Both the position numbers and the translations under genes were made by a program. Positions 43,408 through 51,289 of a stretch of 64,000 bases of DNA are shown here, piece after piece (position 1 is the first letter of the stretch; each line of letters opens with the position of its first letter). Source of the DNA: Aedoeadaptatus ivorii (GTDB lineage: Bacteria > Bacillota > Clostridia > Tissierellales > Peptoniphilaceae); the NCBI RefSeq assembly GCF_030815095.1, contig NZ_JAUSWF010000006.1, positions 1 through 64,000 on the forward strand, read 5' to 3'. The notes beneath the pieces were generated by a model, which saw only the letters and a program-made list of their open reading frames with translations, was not told the origin of the DNA and ran no database searches.

Positions 43408-46373
43408 ATGGAATTTTTTACACAAGCAGTAAATGTATTAAAAATATTAGTTACAGCAATTGGTGCAGGGCTTGGAGCATGGGGTGTTATCAACCTGATG
43501 GAAGGTTATGGGAATGACAACCGTGCGACACGTTCATAAGTGAAAAGCTTATGCACTAAGTCGAAGGACTGAAAGTTCAAAACTTAGGAGAACTGGCAAT
43601 CTGATAGGTAGAATGACGGGGTAACGCCCTGAAATGCCTACACTGATACTCCGATTGGCAATGAATATTAGACTATTTCATTGTCAAAAGCTCGGTGAAG
43701 TCGGCAGAGAGTAGCCGTAAGACTGATATTAACATCAGACACGAAAGCTGTTCAGAGGTGGACGGTGCTACCTATATGTCGGGTGTCGAATACGCATGGT
43801 GAGAATGTGTATACCAAAGCACTGACGTACTTCCGAATGTAAGGGTCTAAACGTTTGAATTTGCCTAACGGCAATTCCCATCAAAGATGGGGTGTTTGTG
43901 GATGAGTAAGAATGGTTGTTATGAAAATCCATATATCGTTACAGGCGATATGGTGAAAACTAAACACAGGCTTAGAGGAAGAACCTAAACGTATTCAAAG
44001 ATAAGATTGTCGGAACGTGGTAAGCCAAGAGCATGGAAGCAGTCTAATGCTAATGAAGTGTTGAATGGGAAAATGACTGAAAAAAACAGCATATAACCGT
44101 TCTTTATCTTGGTGAAAGCGGTGGCACAGTACCTATGAAGCGAAAATAATAAGTTCGTGGAGGGATAGCCACCAGTCACAGGAAAGTACAAGAACTGAAA
44201 TTAAGACAAACACAGCTTCGAGTATGACAAAGAAAATCAAATCCGAAAGGAGATGGTGACTGTGTCCACTTCGAAACAAACACTGAAACAAAGCAAAATC
44301 CGTTATACGGAATACTATGACTTGCAAAAAGTCCTTGATGATTTATATGAAGATAGCGGTAATAATAAAGTATTTTCAAATTTAATGGAGTTGATAACTT
44401 CAAGAGAAAATATTAAACTTGCCTATCGTAGTATAAAAGGGAACAAAGGAAGTCATACGGCTGGGGTAGATGGCAGAACAATAAAACATCTATCAAGGCT
44501 AAATGAAGAAGAATACATTTCTCTCATACAAAAACAGTTTCATTGGTATAAGCCACGCCCTGTAAAGAGAGTGGAAATGCAAAAGCCTAATGGGAAAATT
44601 AGACCTTTAGGAATACCAACTATTGTAGATAGAATTGTACAACAATGTATCTTGCAAATATTAGAGCCGATATGTGAAGCCAAGTTTCATGACAGTTCCT
44701 ATGGGTTTCGACCTAACAGGAGTACGGAACACGCTATTGCAGAATGTGCAAGACTAATGCAGATACAGCACTTACACTATGTAGTCGATATTGATATACA
44801 AGGATTTTTCGATAACGTATATCATGCAAAGCTCATAAGGCAGCTTTGGAATTTAGGAATCCAAGACAAAAAGTTACTTTGTATCATTAAGGAAATGCTT
44901 AAAGCAGACATAGTTATGCCCGATAAAAAGGTAATTACACCAACAAAGGGAACACCACAAGGCGGAATATTATCACCGCTACTATCTAATGTAGTCTTGA
45001 ACGAATTAGATTGGTGGGTTTCATCTCAATGGCTGACAATGCCTACGCATTATCCATATAAACAGAGAACGAACAGTCAAGGAACAGAGATAAAAAGCCA
45101 TACTTACAGAGCTTTAAGAACAAGCAACCTAAAAGAAATATACATTGTAAGGTATGCTGATGATTTTAAGATATTTTGCCGTAATTACTACGATGCAAAA
45201 AGAACCTATCAGGCAGTTACAAAATGGTTGCAAGACCGATTAAAACTAAATGTGAGTGAAGAAAAATCTAAAATAACAAATCTAAAACAAAGGTATTCGG
45301 AGTTCTTAGGATTTAAGCTTAAGGTTAAACCAAAAGGCAAAAAGTTTGTTGTACAGTCGCATATAAGTGATAAGGCACTGAAAAATGCAAAAGAAGATAT
45401 TTCTAAATGTGTTGCGGATATAAAAAGACCTGCAAACGAAAAGGAACAGTACAAAGCAATAGCCAAGTATAATGCCACTGTTTCAGGCTTGCATAATTAC
45501 TACCAAATAGCAACAAATGTAAGTTTGGACTTTGCTAAAATAGCCTTTCACATTAAAAAGCAGATGAACAACAGACTTGATATTAAAACCAGTGGAACGC
45601 TAAACAAAGGATTTATCAAAGAAAAATATGGAAAAAGTAAACAGCTTCGCTTCCTTAATGGACATCCGCTAATTCCAGTTGGATATATTAGGACAAAGGA
45701 CGCAAAACACAAGAAAAAGGTTGTAAATAAATACACTGTAAAGGGCAGAGCTTTTATTCATAAAAATCTGCAAATTGATGTAGATACACTTGTTTGGTTG
45801 ATGAGACATCCTGTGCTTGATAAAAGCATAGAGTTTGCAGACAACAGAATCTCGCTCTTTGCAGCTCAATATGGCAGATGTGGAGTAACAGGTGTAAAAC
45901 TTATACCAAACGACATACATTGCCATCACAAGATACCGCTTGAACAAGGCGGTACAGACAGTTACAGCAACTTAATTCTTGTTACAGAAGCAGTTCATAT
46001 ACTCATCCATGCAACAAAAGTAGATACAATCCAAAAATATATAAAAGAGCTTGGGTTAACAGTCAAGCAGATTGAGAAATGTAATAAGCTTAGAAAAATG
46101 GCAGAATTGCCACTAATTTAGAGAAAAAAATAATTTGTTACGAAGTGTGTAAGTCTTAGTTAAAACGTGAAAATCTTTCTTGTGATGGAACGCCGTGTGC
46201 GGTGAAAGTCGCATGCACGGTGTGAAGTGGGGGAAAATCCGGAGATAACATCAAAGGATTACCTATCACTATCTGGTGCTAAATCTCAAGGCATTAAGCA
46301 GCTTATGGCTGGAGGGGGAATTGTACTCATAGGTTTAAAACTAATACCGCTATTAGCAAACGTGTTAAAATAA
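43408..46373 (+). CDS. Maff2-family small membrane protein, split by a group II intron
   Basis: Exon 1 is 43408-43522 and exon 2 is 46273-46373. Joined, they give a 71-residue protein: MEFFTQAVNVLKILVTAIGA...NLMEGYGNDN then PGAKSQGIKQLMAGGGIVLIG..., with two hydrophobic helices. This is the Maff2 family found between virD4 and the virB6-like gene in Tn1549-type ICEs. The splice restores codon 39 (C + CT = Pro) and the reading frame perfectly. Without splicing, translation stops within the intron. The VirB6 gene starts two bases after its stop. Confidence 0.85.
43523..46272 (+). mobile_element. Group II intron with maturase, inserted in the Maff2 gene
   Basis: The 2,750-base intron begins GTGCGAC at 43523 and ends ...CACTAT at 46272. 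Exon-intron pairing is intact: IBS1 GACAACC (43516-43522) with EBS1 GGTTGTT (43914-43920), and IBS2 ATGGGAAT (43508-43515) with EBS2 ATTCCCAT (43874-43881). Domain V is recognisable around 46188-46224, with GGTGAAAGTC forming the GAAA-capped stem; domain VI follows. Domains I-IV occupy 43523-44252 and the maturase gene lies in domain IV. All parts look functional. Confidence 0.93.
44253..46121 (+). CDS. ltrA: Group II intron-encoded protein: reverse transcriptase, maturase and HNH endonuclease
   Basis: A 622-residue protein. The reverse transcriptase domain (about 75-330) has KPNGKIRPLGIPT, DSSYGFRPNRSTEHAI, GTPQGGILSPLLSN and the active site VRYADDF. A maturase (X) domain follows (about 370-480). 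The C-terminus (about 545-600) is an HNH nuclease with CGVTGVKL, CHHKIPLEQGGTDSYSNL and HILIHATK. It assists splicing and retrohoming. The ATG at 44253 follows GAAAGGAG. Active-site residues are all present. Confidence 0.96.
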   Translation: MVTVSTSKQTLKQSKIRYTEYYDLQKVLDDLYEDSGNNKVFSNLMELITSRENIKLAYRSIKGNKGSHTAGVDGRTIKHLSRLNEEEYISLIQKQFHWYKPRPVKRVEMQKPNGKIRPLGIPTIVDRIVQQCILQILEPICEAKFHDSSYGFRPNRSTEHAIAECARLMQIQHLHYVVDIDIQGFFDNVYHAKLIRQLWNLGIQDKKLLCIIKEMLKADIVMPDKKVITPTKGTPQGGILSPLLSNVVLNELDWWVSSQWLTMPTHYPYKQRTNSQGTEIKSHTYRALRTSNLKEIYIVRYADDFKIFCRNYYDAKRTYQAVTKWLQDRLKLNVSEEKSKITNLKQRYSEFLGFKLKVKPKGKKFVVQSHISDKALKNAKEDISKCVADIKRPANEKEQYKAIAKYNATVSGLHNYYQIATNVSLDFAKIAFHIKKQMNNRLDIKTSGTLNKGFIKEKYGKSKQLRFLNGHPLIPVGYIRTKDAKHKKKVVNKYTVKGRAFIHKNLQIDVDTLVWLMRHPVLDKSIEFADNRISLFAAQYGRCGVTGVKLIPNDIHCHHKIPLEQGGTDSYSNLILVTEAVHILIHATKVDTIQKYIKELGLTVKQIEKCNKLRKMAELPLI

Positions 46374-46374
46374 A

Positions 46375-47238
46375 ATGTTTAATATAGTAGATAAGATCAA
46401 AGAGTTTTTTTCGGAGATACTTATTGATATGATCAAGGAAAATTTAAGCGGAATGCTCCTTGATATAAATGACAAAGTATCAACGATAGCAAATGAGGTA
46501 GGAAAGACTCCGAGTGGATGGAACTCGGAGGTTTTCCACTTCATAAAGTCTATTTCAGAAAATGTTATACTTCCCATAGCAGGTCTTATCATAACGGCTG
46601 TACTATGTATTGAATTAATTCAAATGGTAATGAACAAAAATAATATGCATGACACAGATACCTTTGGTTTTTTTAAATATATGATAAAAATGTGGATAGC
46701 AGTATGGCTTGTATCTCATGCTTTTGACTTTTCTATGGCAGTATTTGATGTGGCACAGAATTTAATAGGAAAGGCAGCAGGTGTGGCAAATGCTAGTGCA
46801 AAAGTTTCTCCGGGTGATATAGCTAATATGGTAGATAGCCTAAAAGGAGAGTCAATAGGAAAATTAATGACTATAGTACTAGAGACATCAATTGTAAAGA
46901 TGATAATTCAAGGGATATCAATACTCATTACAGTTATTCTATACGGCAGGATGATAGAAATATATATTTATACTTCAGTTTGCGCCATACCTTTTGCCAC
47001 AATGGGTAATAAAGAATGGGGAAGTATTGGAACAAACTATATAAGAGGGCTCTTCGCACTTGGCTTGCAAGGTTTATTCTTACTTATATGCGTAGGAATT
47101 TATGCCGTACTTGTTAAGACTTTAAATATATCAGACATACACAAAAGTATTTTTGAATTACTAGGATACACATTAATACTTGGGATAACTATGATGAAAT
47201 CAGGAAGTATTGCAAAATCAATTTTAAATGCTCATTAA
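46375..47238 (+). CDS. VirB6/TrbL-like conjugation channel protein
   Basis: A 287-residue polytopic protein with about six hydrophobic segments (near 62-85, 100-125, 155-165, 175-200, 215-245 and 260-280), matching the VirB6/TrbL-like subunit of Tn1549-type systems that forms part of the inner channel. The start has no clear Shine-Dalgarno and lies two bases after the Maff2 stop, so translation is probably coupled and depends on intron splicing upstream. Confidence 0.78.
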   Translation: MFNIVDKIKEFFSEILIDMIKENLSGMLLDINDKVSTIANEVGKTPSGWNSEVFHFIKSISENVILPIAGLIITAVLCIELIQMVMNKNNMHDTDTFGFFKYMIKMWIAVWLVSHAFDFSMAVFDVAQNLIGKAAGVANASAKVSPGDIANMVDSLKGESIGKLMTIVLETSIVKMIIQGISILITVILYGRMIEIYIYTSVCAIPFATMGNKEWGSIGTNYIRGLFALGLQGLFLLICVGIYAVLVKTLNISDIHKSIFELLGYTLILGITMMKSGSIAKSILNAH

Positions 47239-47252
47239 TAAAAAAGGAGAAG

Positions 47253-47513
47253 ATGATGAAAATTAGAAGAAAAAAGGACAAAAAAATTAATTTAAAAACA
47301 CTTGGAACAATAGGACTCCCAATACTTTTAATAGGGGGATATATTACAAGAGAAATACAAAATAGAATGATTATAAGAAAAACATCGGAAGTTTTAGATA
47401 ATAGAGAAGAAACGAATGAAAAAGTATTAGAAATAGCAGTGAATATGGGAAAATCATTAGAAGATCTGAACAGAGAAGATATATATGGCTTTTACTTAGA
47501 GGGTTTAGAATAA
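47253..47513 (+). CDS. Small membrane-anchored conjugation protein of unknown function
   Basis: An 86-residue protein: a very basic N-terminus (KIRRKKDKK), one hydrophobic stretch (about 18-32, LGTIGLPILLIGGYI), and an acidic cytoplasmic or external tail. AAAAGGAG precedes the ATGs at 47253 and 47256. The stop overlaps the PrgI start (TAATG). The family is not recognised. Confidence 0.6.
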   Translation: MMKIRRKKDKKINLKTLGTIGLPILLIGGYITREIQNRMIIRKTSEVLDNREETNEKVLEIAVNMGKSLEDLNREDIYGFYLEGLE

Positions 47514-47851
47514 TGGCTTATGTAAATGTCCCAAAGGACTTAACAAAAGTAAAAACAAAGGTAGCTCTAAATCTAACAAAAAGACAATTAATTGGCTTTA
47601 CAATTGCAGGTCTAATAGGCTTTCCAGTATATTTAATGGTAAAAAAAGTGCTGCCTAATGACCTATCTATGTTAATCATGATAGGTGTGTCTTTTCCTAT
47701 AATATTTGCAACTCTTTATGAAAAGGACGGGATCTATTTTGAAAAATATTTAAAGTATATTATAGATAAGAAAAGACAGACAAGTATAAGGATATACAAG
47801 ACAGAATGTATTTATGATATAAAGAAACAAAGAAAGGAAAGGAGTAAATGA
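47513..47851 (+). CDS. prgI: PrgI-family conjugation protein
   Basis: A 112-residue protein beginning MAYVNVPKDLTKVKTKVALNLTKRQLIGFTIAG with two close membrane helices (about 28-45 and 50-68), the standard PrgI form. PrgI is a VirB3-like subunit of Gram-positive type IV secretion. It overlaps the preceding gene and the VirB4 gene (ATGA), a tightly coupled trio. Confidence 0.88.
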   Translation: MAYVNVPKDLTKVKTKVALNLTKRQLIGFTIAGLIGFPVYLMVKKVLPNDLSMLIMIGVSFPIIFATLYEKDGIYFEKYLKYIIDKKRQTSIRIYKTECIYDIKKQRKERSK

Positions 47852-50343
47852 ATCAAATACAGAAAAAACAACAGAAAAAATTAAATCAAGAAAAAAGAAA
47901 TTTAAAAAAACAAAAAGAAGATTTAAAAAGCATTAGTATAAGTCAAAAAAAGATGAAAAAAGCAAATATTTCTAAAGAAAAAGGAAAGCCCAAAAAGAAG
48001 CTTTCCTTTTTTGGTGGGAAGAAGAAAAAGAGTGTTCAGGAAACAATCCCTTATTTAAGAATGTTGAGAAATGGGATTTGCCAAGTTGAGAAGAACAAAT
48101 TTAATAAAATGATACGTTTTTTAGATATTAACTACCAGCTTTCAACAGAAGAAGATAAGGAAAGTATATTTAATGAATTTTCAAGTTTTTTAAACTATTT
48201 TGATCCAAGTGTTGATATAGAACTTTCATATATTAATCGCATAGGAAAAAATGAAGAAGTAGAAAAAAACATCAATGTTCCGGATAGAAACGATTCATAT
48301 AATGAAATACGAAAAGAGTACAGGGAAATGCTAAAAAATCAGAGTCAAAAAGGAAATAATGGACTTACTAAATATATGTATATCACCTTTAGCTTACAAG
48401 CACAAGATTTAAAAGAGGCAACTACAAGACTTGAAAGAATGGAAATGGATATATTAAATAACTTTAAGCAGATGGGAGTAAAAGCTTATGTATTAAGTGG
48501 ATATGAAAGGTTAAAGGTTATTCACGATATCTTAAATCCAAATAAGAATTTTGTTTTTTCATTTGAAGACCTAAAATATAGTGGACTATCTACTAAGGAT
48601 TATATAGTACCAGCATCATTTAACTTTTCATCTAACAATCAATTTAAAATTGGAGAATACTTTGGAGAAGTAAACTTTCTACAAATTCTAGCACCTGAAT
48701 TATCAGATAGATTATTATCAGAATTTTTAGGAGTTGAAGAAAATATGATTGTAACATTTCATATAAATTCCATTGATCAAACAGAAGCTATAAAGATGAT
48801 TAAAAGAAAAATAACAGACTTGGATAAAATGAAAATTGAAGAAAATAAGAAGGCTATAAGATCAGGATATGACATTGATATTCTTCCAAGCGATTTAATT
48901 ACCTACGGTAATGATGCTAAGAAACTATTAGTAGAACTTCAAAATCATAATGAGAGAATGTTTGTCATAACTATTTTGTTTACAAATATGGAAAAAAGTA
49001 GAAAGAAATTGAGTAATATAATCTTTCAACTAAATTCAATAGCAGGTAGGCATAATTGTGTATTGAAAAATCTTAACTATAGACAGGAACAAGGACTAAT
49101 TTCTTCCCTGCCACTTGGAAAAAATGAAATAGAAATAAAAAGAGGACTTACAACCAGCTCTACAGCAGTCTTTATTCCTTTTACAACAGAAGAGTTGTGC
49201 TTAGAAGGAGAGAGCTTATATTACGGATTAAATGCTTTAAGTCGTAATATCATTATGACAGATAGAAAGCTTTTAAAGAATCCAAACGGTTTAATACTTG
49301 GAACACCGGGTAGCGGTAAATCTTTTTCAGCTAAAAGAGAAATTACCAATGCTTTTTTAATCACACAAGATGACATCATTATCTGTGATCCGGAAGGGGA
49401 GTATGGAAATTTAACTAAGGCACTAGGTGGAGAAGTTATAAAAATATCGCCAACAAGTAAGGATTATATAAACCCGTTGGATATAAATGTAGACTATGCC
49501 GATGAAGACAATCCCTTATCTTTAAAGTCTGACTTTATTCTTTCACTGTTTGAACTTGTAGTAGGAAAGGAAGGGTTAAGTGCAGAAGAAACTTCAGTAA
49601 TTGATAGATGTCTTCCAATATTATATAAGGATTACTTCGACAATCCAATTTCTGAAAATATGCCAATTTTAGAAGATTTATATAATTTACTTTTAAAACA
49701 AGAAGAAAATGTAGGGAAAAAATTAGCGGTAGAAATGGAAATTTATGTCAAAGGCAGCCTCAATGTATTTAACCATAGGACTAATGTAGATACAGGAAAT
49801 AGAATTCTTTGTTATGACATTAAGGAATTAGGAAAGCAACTTAGAAAAATAGGTATGTTAATTGTTCAAGATCAAGTGTGGAATAGAGTAACTATTAATA
49901 GAAATAAGAAGGAAACCAGATATTACTGTGACGAATTCCATTTGCTTTTAAGAGAAGAACAAACAGCCTCATATTCCATAGAAATTTGGAAGAGATTTAG
50001 AAAATGGGGCGGGATTCCAACAGGATTAACACAAAATGTAAAGGACCTTTTAGCCAGTCCCGAAATAGAAAATATATTTGATAATACAGATTTTATCTTA
50101 ATGCTTAATCAAGCTAGTGGTGATAGGGAAATTTTAGCTAACAAGTTAAATATATCTCTTTATCAGTTATCCTACGTAACAAATTCCAATGAGGGAGAGG
50201 GATTACTATTCTATGGAAACACAATAGTACCTTTTGTAGATAGATTTCCTAAAGATACAAAATTGTATAAGTTAATGACAACTAAACCAGAAGAATTAAA
50301 GGAAGGGATAGAAATTGATAGACAGAGAGAAGTTAAAAACTAA
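47848..50343 (+). CDS. virB4: VirB4-like conjugation ATPase
   Basis: An 831-residue ATPase that powers type IV secretion. After a Lys-rich N-terminal ~70 residues comes the CagE/TrbE/VirB4 N-domain. The ATPase domain has Walker A GTPGSGKSFSAK (near residue 488), the DPEGEYGNL motif, Walker B YYCDEFHLLL, and GGIPTGLTQNVKDLL. Length is typical for ICE VirB4. Its last 29 bases overlap the methyltransferase gene. Confidence 0.95.
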   Translation: MNQIQKKQQKKLNQEKRNLKKQKEDLKSISISQKKMKKANISKEKGKPKKKLSFFGGKKKKSVQETIPYLRMLRNGICQVEKNKFNKMIRFLDINYQLSTEEDKESIFNEFSSFLNYFDPSVDIELSYINRIGKNEEVEKNINVPDRNDSYNEIRKEYREMLKNQSQKGNNGLTKYMYITFSLQAQDLKEATTRLERMEMDILNNFKQMGVKAYVLSGYERLKVIHDILNPNKNFVFSFEDLKYSGLSTKDYIVPASFNFSSNNQFKIGEYFGEVNFLQILAPELSDRLLSEFLGVEENMIVTFHINSIDQTEAIKMIKRKITDLDKMKIEENKKAIRSGYDIDILPSDLITYGNDAKKLLVELQNHNERMFVITILFTNMEKSRKKLSNIIFQLNSIAGRHNCVLKNLNYRQEQGLISSLPLGKNEIEIKRGLTTSSTAVFIPFTTEELCLEGESLYYGLNALSRNIIMTDRKLLKNPNGLILGTPGSGKSFSAKREITNAFLITQDDIIICDPEGEYGNLTKALGGEVIKISPTSKDYINPLDINVDYADEDNPLSLKSDFILSLFELVVGKEGLSAEETSVIDRCLPILYKDYFDNPISENMPILEDLYNLLLKQEENVGKKLAVEMEIYVKGSLNVFNHRTNVDTGNRILCYDIKELGKQLRKIGMLIVQDQVWNRVTINRNKKETRYYCDEFHLLLREEQTASYSIEIWKRFRKWGGIPTGLTQNVKDLLASPEIENIFDNTDFILMLNQASGDREILANKLNISLYQLSYVTNSNEGEGLLFYGNTIVPFVDRFPKDTKLYKLMTTKPEELKEGIEIDRQREVKN

Positions 50344-51280
50344 CTATATTATTAATTTAGATGCAATTTCTGCTCTAAAGGAATTTCCAGATAAAATATT
50401 TGATTGCTGTATTACATCTCCTCCATATTATGGACTTAGAGATTATAAAGCAGAAGGACAAATTGGAAGAGAAGAAAGTCCGGAGGAATATTTAAATAAA
50501 TTAATTAAAGTCTTTAGAGAAGTAAAAAGAGTATTAAAAAAAGAAGGAACACTTTGGGTAGTTATTGGAGATTCTTATGCAGGTACAAGAAGCAAAAAAA
50601 AATATAAAGATCCTAAAAACATAGAAGGAAGAAGTGGTCAAAAAGAGTCTATTACAGAAAAACTCAGTGGCTACAAGGCAAAAGACTTAATGGGGATACC
50701 TTGGCAACTAGCTTTAAAATTAAGAGAGGATGGTTGGTATTTAAGAAGCGATATTATTTGGCATAAGGAAAATGCCATGCCTGAGTCTTGTAGGGATAGA
50801 CCATCAAGGTCTTATGAACATATCTTCCTACTATCAAAAGCAAGAAAGTATTTCTATAACTTTGACGCTATGAAAGAACCAATAAAAGAAATAAGCAAGA
50901 AAAGATATATGAGGGCAAGAGGAAAAGATAATAAGTATTTACAAGAAGGCACAGGAGCTAAAAGACAGAGCATAAATGAAGCAAGAGAGTATGGAGAATA
51001 TATAGGAGATAATGTCCCTAAGTTTAGAAACAATAGAGATATTTGGACTATTAACACCAGTGCGTTTAAAGGAAAACACTATGCGGTATTTCCACCAAAA
51101 CTGGTAGAACTTTGTATAAAAGCAGGATGTCCTAAAAAAGGCTTAATTCTTGATCCCTTTATGGGTTCAGGAACTGTTGGAATGGTAGCTATTAGGATGG
51201 ACAGAGAATATATTGGAATTGACATAAACAAAGACTACTGTCAAATAGCTAAAGAAAGGATAGAGAAAAATATGAAATAG
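50315..51280 (+). CDS. Orphan DNA methyltransferase (N4-cytosine/N6-adenine, beta-type)
   Basis: A 321-residue methyltransferase with catalytic motif IV TSPPYYGLRDY (near residue 34) preceding the SAM-binding motif DPFMGSGTVG (near residue 280), the beta-class order of the N6/N4 family. The start is TTG at 50315 with GGAAGGGA 7-8 bases upstream, inside virB4; no ATG lies nearby in frame. No restriction gene is adjacent. It probably protects incoming ICE DNA from host restriction; the recognition sequence cannot be read from the protein. Confidence 0.85.
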   Translation: MIDREKLKTNYIINLDAISALKEFPDKIFDCCITSPPYYGLRDYKAEGQIGREESPEEYLNKLIKVFREVKRVLKKEGTLWVVIGDSYAGTRSKKKYKDPKNIEGRSGQKESITEKLSGYKAKDLMGIPWQLALKLREDGWYLRSDIIWHKENAMPESCRDRPSRSYEHIFLLSKARKYFYNFDAMKEPIKEISKKRYMRARGKDNKYLQEGTGAKRQSINEAREYGEYIGDNVPKFRNNRDIWTINTSAFKGKHYAVFPPKLVELCIKAGCPKKGLILDPFMGSGTVGMVAIRMDREYIGIDINKDYCQIAKERIEKNMK

Positions 51281-51289
51281 GAGGTATAT

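Noticed and set aside
50315..51280. Part of a restriction-modification pair
   Set aside because: Flanking genes are virB4 and an NlpC/P60 hydrolase; no nuclease gene is adjacent.
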